A program made the translations under genes and the position numbers. The notes under the pieces are model-generated. The model had not been told where the DNA came from. It ran no database searches and saw only the letters and a program-made list of their open reading frames with translations. Of a DNA stretch of 64,000 nucleotides, positions 16,095 through 23,516 are shown piece by piece (positions within the stretch are counted from its first letter, which is position 1; the number at the start of each line of letters is the position of its first letter). The DNA lies in assembly GCF_965218915.1 (NCBI RefSeq), contig NZ_OZ244708.1, forward strand, positions 1,178,001 through 1,242,000, read 5' to 3'. The DNA is from Novosphingopyxis sp965218915. Its GTDB lineage: Bacteria; Pseudomonadota; Alphaproteobacteria; Sphingomonadales; Sphingomonadaceae.

Positions 16095-16319
16095 CCCTCT
16101 CCCGCGTGCGGGAGGTGAGGGGCACCCCACAAAGTACCACTTTGTGGGGACCCGGTGGGGGGCACCCCACAAAGTACCACTTTGTGGGGACCCCGGTGAG
16201 GGCTGCCGGATAGCGCCGCGCCATCGATGGCGCTGACGCGCCACCCACCCTCATCCAACTCCAGCTAGCCGGTAAACCGGCAAGCTTCCGTATCCTTCTC
16301 CCGCCCGGGCGGGAGAAGG
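16095..16319 (+). repeat. Mosaic intergenic repeat, copy B, with an inserted doubled hairpin
   Basis: Same outer blocks as the copy at 13478-13659: CCCTCTCCCGCGTGCGGGAG at the left, GATGGCGCTGACGCGCCACC and CGTATCCTTCTCCCGCCC at the right. The middle is replaced by two 40-base direct repeats (16119-16158 and 16159-16198). Each contains an 11-bp perfect inverted repeat, CCCCACAAAGT and ACTTTGTGGGG around ACC. Together with 15986-16094 this fills the gap before astB; no gene seen. Confidence 0.8.
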
Positions 16320-16320
16320 T

Positions 16321-17574
16321 TTATCGGAGTTCCGCCAGTTCCAGTTCCTCCAGCAACGCCGCGCGCGCGGCGCGCACCCGATCCGCCAGCGCCGGATCGG
16401 CTAGCTGATCCGGTTCAATATCCTCGGGCCAATGCTCGGCCACCACCGCGGCGATGCGATCCAGCTTCGCCTCGTCCGCCAGAAAGCGCGGATCGACCGT
16501 GGCGGGGTCGGCGACTACGCGCAGGCGCAGGCAGGCGGGGCCGCCGCCGTTCGCCATGGATTGACGCACGTCGACGGGTACGATTTTTCGAATGGGTCCG
16601 TTGCCCGCGATGAGTTCCTGAAGATAGTCCCGGACCGAAGCGGTTTCCTCGGCCTCCAGCGGCACGATTAGCGCCATGTCTCCTTCGGGCAGCGTCACCA
16701 GCTGCGCGTTGAACAGATAGCTGGCGATGGCGTCCTGCAGCGAAACGCGCTGGGCAGGGACGATGACGATTTCGGCCTGCGGCAGTTTCTCGCGGATGTC
16801 CGCATAGGCGGCGCCCGGATCGGCAAAGGCCTGTTCGTGCGCGAACAGCACCTGCTCGTTGGCCACCGCCACCACATCGTTGTGGAACGCGCCCGCCGCG
16901 ATCGCCGCCTCGGCCTGTTCGATGAAGACGGTGCGTTCCGGATCGAGGCCGTGCGCCCGCGCCACCGCCCTGCTCGCCTCGCTATGCTGGCGTGCGGGGA
17001 AGCCGCCACCCGCGCGGCCGTAGACGAACAGCTCGATCCCCGGCGCGGCGTGGTTCGGCGCCATGCGCATATGGTTGGCCGCGCCCTCGTCGCCGAACGG
17101 TGGCGGCACCGGGTCGTGCACCGCGAAATGCGCTTCGTCGGCAAAGGCGAGCTTAAGCTGCGCGAGCGTACCCGGCCACTCGTGGCTGCGATGCGGCATG
17201 GTGACGAGATTGGCGACGGTCAGGTGGCAGCGTCCGTCCGGCGTGTCGGGGGCGGGCGAGACGGTGGCGGCGTTGGCGGTCCACATCGCGGAGGCGGACC
17301 AGGCGGCGGCGCGGAGATGCGGCTCGGCGGAGGCGAGGTCGGTGGCCAGTTTCCCCAGCCAGCCAATGTTGGGCCGGTCGAGCGGCAGGAAGAAGCCCTG
17401 CGCCAGCCCGCGCCGCAGATTGCCCCGCATTTTCTCTACACCCTGCAGCGCCGCCGCGCGTGGATGCGAGACCGCGCCCTTGTTGCTCGTCGCGGCGAGA
17501 TTGCCGGGGGACAGGCCGGCGTAATTGTGGCTGGGGCCGACGATGCCGTCGTAATTGATTTCCGTGAGGGTCAT
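16321..17574 (-). CDS. astB: N-succinylarginine dihydrolase
   Basis: Second enzyme of the arginine succinyltransferase (AST) pathway: it releases two ammonia and CO2 from N2-succinylarginine to give N2-succinylornithine. 417 residues, slightly shorter than the E. coli enzyme. The start TEINYDGIVGPSHNYAGLS is diagnostic. The guanidine-modifying catalytic residues are visible: His231 in FHNDVVAV and Cys348 in GGGPACLRLR. Last gene of the group M20 hydrolase-astA-astB; a 188-base repeat-rich gap separates it from astA. Confidence 0.93.
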   Translation of the reverse strand: MTLTEINYDGIVGPSHNYAGLSPGNLAATSNKGAVSHPRAAALQGVEKMRGNLRRGLAQGFFLPLDRPNIGWLGKLATDLASAEPHLRAAAWSASAMWTANAATVSPAPDTPDGRCHLTVANLVTMPHRSHEWPGTLAQLKLAFADEAHFAVHDPVPPPFGDEGAANHMRMAPNHAAPGIELFVYGRAGGGFPARQHSEASRAVARAHGLDPERTVFIEQAEAAIAAGAFHNDVVAVANEQVLFAHEQAFADPGAAYADIREKLPQAEIVIVPAQRVSLQDAIASYLFNAQLVTLPEGDMALIVPLEAEETASVRDYLQELIAGNGPIRKIVPVDVRQSMANGGGPACLRLRVVADPATVDPRFLADEAKLDRIAAVVAEHWPEDIEPDQLADPALADRVRAARAALLEELELAELR

Positions 17575-17593
17575 GGGTTCGTCCTTTTCTCAA

Positions 17594-17762
17594 TCCTCCC
17601 CTCGCGCAGCGGGGGGGGAGGGGGACCGTTCGGCGAAGCCGAATGGTGGAGGGGAAAAAGCGCTTCGATCGGTTCGAGCGCTTGTTCAGGAAATCGCCCT
17701 GCTTGCCCCTCCGCCCCGATGCTTCGCATCGCGGTCCCCCCCCGAGCGAGCTCGGGGAGGAT
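17594..17762. repeat. G+C-rich inverted-repeat element between astA and astB
   Basis: Arms resembling TCCTCCCCTCGCGCAGCGGG and CGAGCTCGGGGAGGATT frame internal hairpins (TTCGGCGAAGCCGAA; GATGCTTCGCATCGC). The same style of element lies at 27454-27593 and 29668-29808. Confidence 0.6.
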
Positions 17763-18773
17763 TTACCGTGCGGTCCAGCTCAGCGTATCGCCCGTTTCCA
17801 CCTTCAGCCGCTTCGCCGCGTCCGCATCGATCGCGATGCCGCCTTCACGGCGCTTTACCCGCGCATAGCCTCCGCGCCAGTCGGACAGCCGGCCGGTGGC
17901 AACCAGCGCCTGATCGCCGCCGCTCTCGATCGCGACGATCGGTGCCTCCTCGGCGTCGCGCACGGTCGTCACCTGGTCGGTGCGCGCGGTCATGCTCGGG
18001 CCGCCATCGAAAATATCGATATAGCCTTCATAGGCGAAGCCCTCGTTCTCCAGCATGCGCATCGCCGCGCGGCCGCTGGGGTGGGGCAAGCCGATGACGG
18101 CGCGCGCGCTTTCGCTCAGCATGGCGGTATAGATCGGATGCTTGGGCATCAGATCGGCGATGAACTGGTTGCCGTGGATGGCATTGAAATAATCCGCCTC
18201 CTGAAAATTCATCCCGAAGAAGCGGCCCGCCAGCCCGTCCCAGAAGGGAGAGCCGCCGGCCTCGTCGATGATCCCGCGCAGCTCGGCGAGGATGCGGTCG
18301 GCGAAGCGGCCGCGGTGCTGGCGGATGAACAAATAGCGGCTGCGCGCGAGCAGCAGGCCGAGGCCGCCGGCCCGGTGGTTCGGATGCAGGAACAGCCCGC
18401 CGACCTCGCTCGATCCCTCCAGATCGGTGACGAGGCTGAGCATTTCGGCGCGGAAGGTGCGGTCCAGCTCCTCGCTCTGCTGGGTCAGCGTGCTGAGGCG
18501 GTAGCTGTAGAACGGCCAGCGCCGGCCCACCTCAGCGAACAGCTGACAGGTGCCGCGTACCTCACCCGTTTCGACCTCTTCGAGCGCGAGTACGAACAGA
18601 TCGTCCTGCAACTCGTCGCCGGCGCGGATAAAGGCCTCGTCCGAGCGCGCGAGCTTGGCGGTGAGCGACATGCGGTCGGCCGGCAGGTTGGTGAAACCGC
18701 CGCCGGTGAGCTTGGCCATCTCGTAGAGCGCTTCCAGGTCGCGCGGGCGGGCGGCGCGGATGATATAGCCCAT
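17763..18773 (-). CDS. astA: Arginine N-succinyltransferase
   Basis: First enzyme of the AST pathway, moving succinyl from succinyl-CoA to arginine. 336 residues, normal length. Recognised by YIIRAARPRDLEALYEMAKL, GGGFTNLPADR, EVGGLFLHPNHRAGGLGLLL (GNAT-like acyl-CoA site) and FFGMNFQEADYFNAIHGNQF. ATG at 18773 shares one base with the stop of the M20 hydrolase gene (TGATG), so the two are translationally coupled. Upstream in-frame sequence is Arg-rich shadow and was excluded. Confidence 0.92.
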   Translation of the reverse strand: MGYIIRAARPRDLEALYEMAKLTGGGFTNLPADRMSLTAKLARSDEAFIRAGDELQDDLFVLALEEVETGEVRGTCQLFAEVGRRWPFYSYRLSTLTQQSEELDRTFRAEMLSLVTDLEGSSEVGGLFLHPNHRAGGLGLLLARSRYLFIRQHRGRFADRILAELRGIIDEAGGSPFWDGLAGRFFGMNFQEADYFNAIHGNQFIADLMPKHPIYTAMLSESARAVIGLPHPSGRAAMRMLENEGFAYEGYIDIFDGGPSMTARTDQVTTVRDAEEAPIVAIESGGDQALVATGRLSDWRGGYARVKRREGGIAIDADAAKRLKVETGDTLSWTAR

Positions 18774-19978
18774 CAGAGGCCTCCCTCGGCGAGCCGCAGG
18801 ATGGTGAGCGCGGACAGCCGCGCGCGTTCGGCCAGACTGTCGACGATCAGGATTTCGTCCGAACTGTGGATCGCGTCGCCGCGCACGCCCATGGTGTCGA
18901 CCACGGGCACGCCGCAAGCGGCGATATTGTTGCCGTCGCACACCCCGCCGGTGGCGCGCCAGCTTATGTCGAGGCCGAGGTCCGCGCCCGAGCGCTTGAC
19001 GAGACCGAACAGCTTTTCAGCACCCTCGGAGAGTGGCTTGGGCGGACGACCGAACCCGCCATGCGGCTGCACCGTCACGTCGTGCTCGATCGCGACGGCG
19101 GCGCAGGCGCGCTCCAGCGCCTCCTCGGCGTCCACCTGGTCGCGGGGTGAACGCGGGCGGAAATTGACGCGCAGGACCGCGTGATCGGGCACGACGTTGT
19201 TGGCGCCGCCGCCGTCGATCCTGGCCGGGTTCACCGACAGGCCTTCGCGCATCAGCGCCTTGAGCCGCAGCGCGAGATCGGCCGCGGCGACCACGGCGTT
19301 GCGCCCGTCCTCCGGATTGCGCCCGGCATGGGCGCTGCGCCCGCCGATCCTGATCGAATAATTGCCGCTGCCCCCGCGCGCCCCCGCCAGCGTGCCGTCG
19401 GGCAGCGCGGGCTCGTAGGTCAGCGCCGCAGCCTTGCCCTGCGCGAGCCGCTCGATCAGCGCGGCGGAGGAGCCCGAGCCCACCTCCTCGTCGCTGTTGA
19501 TCATGATCTGGTAGCCGAGGCGATCCTTTGCATCGCTCGCTTCCACCGCCAGCAGCGCATGAAGCATGACGGCGATCCCGCCCTTCATATCGGCGACGCC
19601 GGGGCCGTTCAGAATATCGTCGCCGCGCCAGCTTAGCTCCTGGAAAGTGCTGTCCTGAGGAAACACCGTGTCCATGTGACCTGTAAAAAGCAGCTGCACC
19701 GGCGCACTGGGCCGCACCGTGGAGACAAGATGCTTGCCGCGCTGTAACTCCTTGATATTGCCGTCGGGTTCCATCGCCTCGACGGGATCGGGTGCGATAA
19801 GTTCCACCTCGCCCGGCAATTTTGCAAAGGCATCGCCCAGCTGCTGCGCCATGGCGGCAAGGCCTTGCAGATTGGCGGTGCCGCTGTTGATTTTCGCCCA
19901 GCGCATCGTGCGTTCGAGCATGGGTTCCTGCTCGATCCGGTCGAGCGCGCATTGTTCGGTTGTTGTCAGCTCTGTCAT
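18773..19978 (-). CDS. M20-family metallohydrolase linked to the AST genes
   Basis: 401-residue zinc hydrolase of the M20/carboxypeptidase G2-ArgE type. Metal ligand and catalytic motifs: TGHMDTVFP (His, Asp), GPGVADMKGG (bridging Asp), NSDEEVGS (catalytic Glu and ligand), and the late His in AIHSSDEI. The dimerisation lid lies around RIGGRSAHAGRNPEDG. It heads the astA-astB group. Since no classical astE is seen, it could remove the succinyl group from succinylglutamate or succinylornithine; that substrate is inferred from context only. A glutamate carboxypeptidase activity is equally possible. Confidence 0.82.
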   Translation of the reverse strand: MTELTTTEQCALDRIEQEPMLERTMRWAKINSGTANLQGLAAMAQQLGDAFAKLPGEVELIAPDPVEAMEPDGNIKELQRGKHLVSTVRPSAPVQLLFTGHMDTVFPQDSTFQELSWRGDDILNGPGVADMKGGIAVMLHALLAVEASDAKDRLGYQIMINSDEEVGSGSSAALIERLAQGKAAALTYEPALPDGTLAGARGGSGNYSIRIGGRSAHAGRNPEDGRNAVVAAADLALRLKALMREGLSVNPARIDGGGANNVVPDHAVLRVNFRPRSPRDQVDAEEALERACAAVAIEHDVTVQPHGGFGRPPKPLSEGAEKLFGLVKRSGADLGLDISWRATGGVCDGNNIAACGVPVVDTMGVRGDAIHSSDEILIVDSLAERARLSALTILRLAEGGL

Positions 19979-20043
19979 GGCGAAGAGATAGCGCGAGGCG
20001 CCGGACTAGGCCAGTGCTGCGGGATCAGCCGATTTAAAACCCA

Positions 20044-20198
20044 CGTCGCTCCCGCGGAGGCGGGAGCCTATTGCCGGTTTGTGGGATATACGGCGTTGCC
20101 TTCTATTGCGATGAAATGTTCGGCAACTCTGGCAGATCGACTGCGGTTGCCAGCCAATGATAGCGGGGATGGGTCCCAGCCTTCGCAGGGGCGACGAG
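20044..20198. repeat. Intergenic inverted-repeat element between the M20 gene and ksgA
   Basis: Contains GTCGCTCCCGCGGAGGCGGG at the left and CCCAGCCTTCGCAGGGGCGA at the right, each a small hairpin with related outer ends; resembles the element at 62200-62352. No gene between 19979 and 20200. Confidence 0.5.
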
Positions 20199-20200
20199 TT

Positions 20201-21031
20201 TTAGGACGAGAGGACTCGCGCCACCTGCACGAATTCCTCCACGCTCAGCGTCTCCGCTCGCCGCGTCGGATCGATGCCTGTCGCATTCAGCGCATCCAGT
20301 CCGCCCGGCAACCCCTTCAGGCTCTGGCGCAGCATCTTGCGGCGCTGGCCGAAGGCGGCGGCGGTGAGCTTTTCCAGCACGGCGAAGCGCAGCCCTTCGG
20401 GCATGGCGGCGGGCAGGATATGCACCACCGCGCTCATCACCTTGGGCGGCGGCGTGAAGGCGCTGCGGTGAACCTTCATCGCCAACCTTGCCGTGCTGCG
20501 CCACTGCGCGAGCACCGACAGACGGCCATAATGTTTGTCCCCCGGCGCGGCGACGATGCGGTCCGCCACCTCCTTCTGGAACATCAGCGTCAGCGAGGCC
20601 CAGCCCTGCGGCCAGCTTTCGCCGCCCAGCCAGCGCACGAGCAGCGCGGTGCCGATATTATAGGGGAGATTGGCCACGATGTGGAATGGCGGCGCGAGGT
20701 CTGGCTGCGCGGCCAGCGCATCGCCTTCCTGTATATTCAAGCGCCCCGGAAAAGCCTCGGCGATCTCGGCGAGCGCGGGTAGACAGCGCGCATCGCGCTC
20801 GACCACGCTGACCTCCGCGCCAGCGCGCAGCAGCGCCCGCGTCAGTCCGCCGGGGCCGGGGCCGACCTCATAGACGCGTTGTCCGGCCAGATCGCCGGGC
20901 ACCGCGGCGACGCGGCCCAGCAATTGCTCGTCGAGCAGGAAGTTCTGGCCGAGCGCCTTGGATGCGCTGAGGCCGTGCGCCGCGATAACCTCGCGTAGCG
21001 GCGGCAGTGCGGGTGTGGGTGCCGTGCTCAA
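20201..21031 (-). CDS. rsmA: 16S rRNA (adenine1518/1519-N6)-dimethyltransferase
   Basis: KsgA/RsmA dimethylates two adjacent adenosines in helix 45 of 16S rRNA late in 30S assembly. 276 residues. Motifs: ASKALGQNFLLD, the SAM loop VYEVGPGPGGLT, VVERDARCLPAL and the catalytic NLPYNIGT. The start is taken as TTG at 21031, which overlaps the pdxA stop (TTGA), because the family sequence begins at LREVIAAHG and no ATG or GTG lies between. Translational coupling with pdxA fits the common surA-pdxA-ksgA order. Confidence 0.92.
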   Translation of the reverse strand: MSTAPTPALPPLREVIAAHGLSASKALGQNFLLDEQLLGRVAAVPGDLAGQRVYEVGPGPGGLTRALLRAGAEVSVVERDARCLPALAEIAEAFPGRLNIQEGDALAAQPDLAPPFHIVANLPYNIGTALLVRWLGGESWPQGWASLTLMFQKEVADRIVAAPGDKHYGRLSVLAQWRSTARLAMKVHRSAFTPPPKVMSAVVHILPAAMPEGLRFAVLEKLTAAAFGQRRKMLRQSLKGLPGGLDALNATGIDPTRRAETLSVEEFVQVARVLSS

Positions 21032-22038
21032 TCCCGCAGCCGGCGGTTCTTTACAGCTTCGCAGGCCATGCGGATCGCGGCGATCATGGAGTCCGGCCGC
21101 GCGATCCCCTTGCCGGCGATATCGAAAGCGGTGCCGTGATCGGGCGAGGTGCGCACGATCGGCAGGCCCAGCGTGATGTTCACCGCATCGTGGAAATAGA
21201 GCGACTTCAGCGGTACCAGCGCCTGATCGTGATAGGCGCATATCGCAGCGTCGTATTCGGCGCGTGCTTCCTCGTGGAACATGGTATCGGCGGGCAGCGG
21301 GCCGGTCACGTCGCAGCCATCGGCCAGCAGCCGCTCGATGGCGGGCAGGAAAAACTCTTCCTCCTCGCGTCCCATCCTGCCCGATTCGCCGGCATGCGGG
21401 TTGAGGCCCGCGACGGCGATGCGCGGTTGCTCGATCCCGAAATTGCGGGTCAGGCCGCGCGCGGTCGCTTGAACGCGGTCGACGATCAGTTCGGCGGTAA
21501 TGGCACCGGGCACGTCGCGCAGCGCGATGTGCCCGGTCATCGGCACCACGCGCAGACCCGGCCCCGCGAGCATCATGATCGCGTTCTGGCGCGAGACGCC
21601 GCAGCGTTCGGCGATGAACTCGGTCTGCCCGGGATGGGTGAAGCCGACCGCATAAAGCTGTGCCTTGGACACCGGACCCGTGATCACCGCGCCCGCGCTG
21701 CCGCTGCGCGCCAGGCCGACCGCGGCTTCGAGCGCCTGATAGGCGCATTGCGCGCCCGCGGCGGTCGGCGTTCCGGGCGTCACCGGGCCGCATTCGAGCA
21801 CCTGCATGACCGGCAGCGCCGTCTCGAACACGCCGAGCGCCTTGGCCGGATCGTCGATCGGCTGGACGGGTCCGCTCCAGTGTGGAGCAAAGGCGGCGGC
21901 GTCGCCGACGGCGAAAAATGGCGAAAGGCCGGCATGCACGCGGGCCTCCCAGCTTTTGCAGATGATTTCCGGACCGATCCCCGCCGGATCGCCGATGGAA
22001 ATGGCGAACGGTGCGATCGGCTGCTGCTTACCGGGCAT
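21028..22038 (-). CDS. pdxA: 4-hydroxythreonine-4-phosphate dehydrogenase
   Basis: Pyridoxal phosphate synthesis: NAD-dependent oxidation of 4-hydroxythreonine-4-phosphate to a product used by PdxJ. 336 residues. Signature parts: ISIGDPAGIGPEI, TGPVSKAQL, GFTHPGQTEFIAERC (metal His), GLNPHAGESGRMG, AYHDQALVPLK and RTSPDHGTAFDIAGKG (metal His). Between surA and ksgA on the minus strand, 26 bases after surA. Confidence 0.95.
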   Translation of the reverse strand: MPGKQQPIAPFAISIGDPAGIGPEIICKSWEARVHAGLSPFFAVGDAAAFAPHWSGPVQPIDDPAKALGVFETALPVMQVLECGPVTPGTPTAAGAQCAYQALEAAVGLARSGSAGAVITGPVSKAQLYAVGFTHPGQTEFIAERCGVSRQNAIMMLAGPGLRVVPMTGHIALRDVPGAITAELIVDRVQATARGLTRNFGIEQPRIAVAGLNPHAGESGRMGREEEEFFLPAIERLLADGCDVTGPLPADTMFHEEARAEYDAAICAYHDQALVPLKSLYFHDAVNITLGLPIVRTSPDHGTAFDIAGKGIARPDSMIAAIRMACEAVKNRRLRD

Positions 22039-22064
22039 GAATTATCCCACTGTCCAGGCAGGCA

Positions 22065-23405
22065 TCAGTTGTAATCGATGATCGCATCGCGCCGCAGATC
22101 GCGCAGATAGATTTGCGCGCGGCGCGAGACTCGGTCTTCTTCCAGTCGCGACTGGATCTGGTCGAAAGACGGCTCGGCGCCGGTCCGGGGATCGTCGCGC
22201 CCGCACAGCACGAACACGCGCACGCCTTCCTCCAGCGAGCCATAAGGCGGCGTCGAGCGACCGATCTCGAGCTTCGACATGACCTCCTGCAGGGGGCCGG
22301 GAAGATCGCCCAGCCGTACGCCATCGCGGTTCACCACATCGGCGTTCAGCGTGGCGGCCACCTCATCGGCATTGCCGCATCCCTGGATTGCCTGGGTTGC
22401 CTGCGCGAAGCCGTCGAGCAGCCCCTGCGCGGATTGCTGGGTCGCCCCGGCGGGAAAGGTGATCGACATCTGCTTGAGGCTCAGCTGAGCGTCGCGCGGA
22501 TCGGCGGTGAGGATCTGGCGCTTGTCGATCAGATACAGGATCGAGACGCCGCCCGGAGACTCGATCGGGCCGACCAGCTGGTTTGCCTGCATCTGCTGGG
22601 CCGCTTCGGCCAGGGATGTCGGCAGTTGCGCCGGGCGAACCCAGCCGAGATCGCCGCCCACCGCGGCGGTCGATGCCTCGGAGAACTGCCGGGCGTAAGC
22701 CACGAAGCTGCCACCAGCGCTGATCTGTTTGACGATATTCTGCGCCTGCTCGACCACCTGCTGTTCGTTCTCCGGCGTCGCCGAGAGATAAATCTCGCCG
22801 AGGCGATATTCGGTCGTGCCCCGGCTTTCAGTCAGCCGGTCGATGATCGACTGCACTTCGTCATCGCTGACGTTGACGAACGGGCTGATGTTGCGCCGGA
22901 GCAGGCGGCTCCAGGCGAGCTCGGCCTGAATCTGGCGGTGCAGCGAGGCCGGCGATGAGTTGATCGAGCGGAGATATTTGTCGAACGCCGCGGCGTTGCC
23001 TTGACCGTTCTGCTGAGCGACGCGCGCATAGGTCTGGCCGATTTCGTCGGCGGTGATCGCGATGTCGTTCGCGCCGGCTTCCTGGATCTGCAGTGTTTCA
23101 TCGATCAAATTACGCAGCACCTGAAGGCGCAGGCGCGCGCGCTCGGCCTCGGGAATCTCGCCGCCATTGGCCGCGACGATCAGCGCCATGCGCTGGTCGA
23201 CGTCGGTGCCGGTGATGATCGAGCCGTTGACGACCGCGGTGGCGCGGCGGACATTGGGGTCGTCGCTGCCGAACAAGGTCAACCCGTCGGGCAGGTCCAG
23301 CCCGACATTGGGCAGCGGCTGCTCCTCCACGGTCTGCGCTGGCAGGGCGGAGGGAACGATCAGGCTCATGGCCGCGCTCATGCCGAGTAGCTTCGATAGG
23401 TTCAT
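22065..23405 (-). CDS. surA: Periplasmic chaperone/peptidyl-prolyl isomerase SurA
   Basis: 446 residues. Signal peptide (LGMSAAMSLIVPSALPAQT), SurA N-domain (AVVNGSIITGTDVDQRMALI ... QVLRNLIDETLQIQEA) and one clear parvulin-type domain (YRLGEIYLSATPENEQQV to GGVSILYLIDKR). A shorter, degraded second region precedes the C-terminal helix QSRLEEDRVSRRAQIYLRDL. It escorts outer-membrane proteins, including LptD, across the periplasm; its gene directly follows lptD here, with a 111-base gap. Confidence 0.92.
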   Translation of the reverse strand: MNLSKLLGMSAAMSLIVPSALPAQTVEEQPLPNVGLDLPDGLTLFGSDDPNVRRATAVVNGSIITGTDVDQRMALIVAANGGEIPEAERARLRLQVLRNLIDETLQIQEAGANDIAITADEIGQTYARVAQQNGQGNAAAFDKYLRSINSSPASLHRQIQAELAWSRLLRRNISPFVNVSDDEVQSIIDRLTESRGTTEYRLGEIYLSATPENEQQVVEQAQNIVKQISAGGSFVAYARQFSEASTAAVGGDLGWVRPAQLPTSLAEAAQQMQANQLVGPIESPGGVSILYLIDKRQILTADPRDAQLSLKQMSITFPAGATQQSAQGLLDGFAQATQAIQGCGNADEVAATLNADVVNRDGVRLGDLPGPLQEVMSKLEIGRSTPPYGSLEEGVRVFVLCGRDDPRTGAEPSFDQIQSRLEEDRVSRRAQIYLRDLRRDAIIDYN

Positions 23406-23516
23406 AAGATCAGCCAGTCGTTTCCATATCGTTACGGGGACAATCCCACCATAGCGGGCTAGGCCGCGGGCGCTGAACCGCGGATGAAAGGCATCCGCCC
23501 CCCCGGACGGCGCTCC

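Noticed and set aside
15987..16258. Two minus-strand frames before astB
   Set aside because: They are translations of the mosaic repeat and its 40-base duplications.
20201..21793. 530-residue frame as a longer rsmA
   Set aside because: The first 250 residues are an Arg-rich shadow of pdxA; the TTG at 21031 with the TTGA overlap fits the family start.
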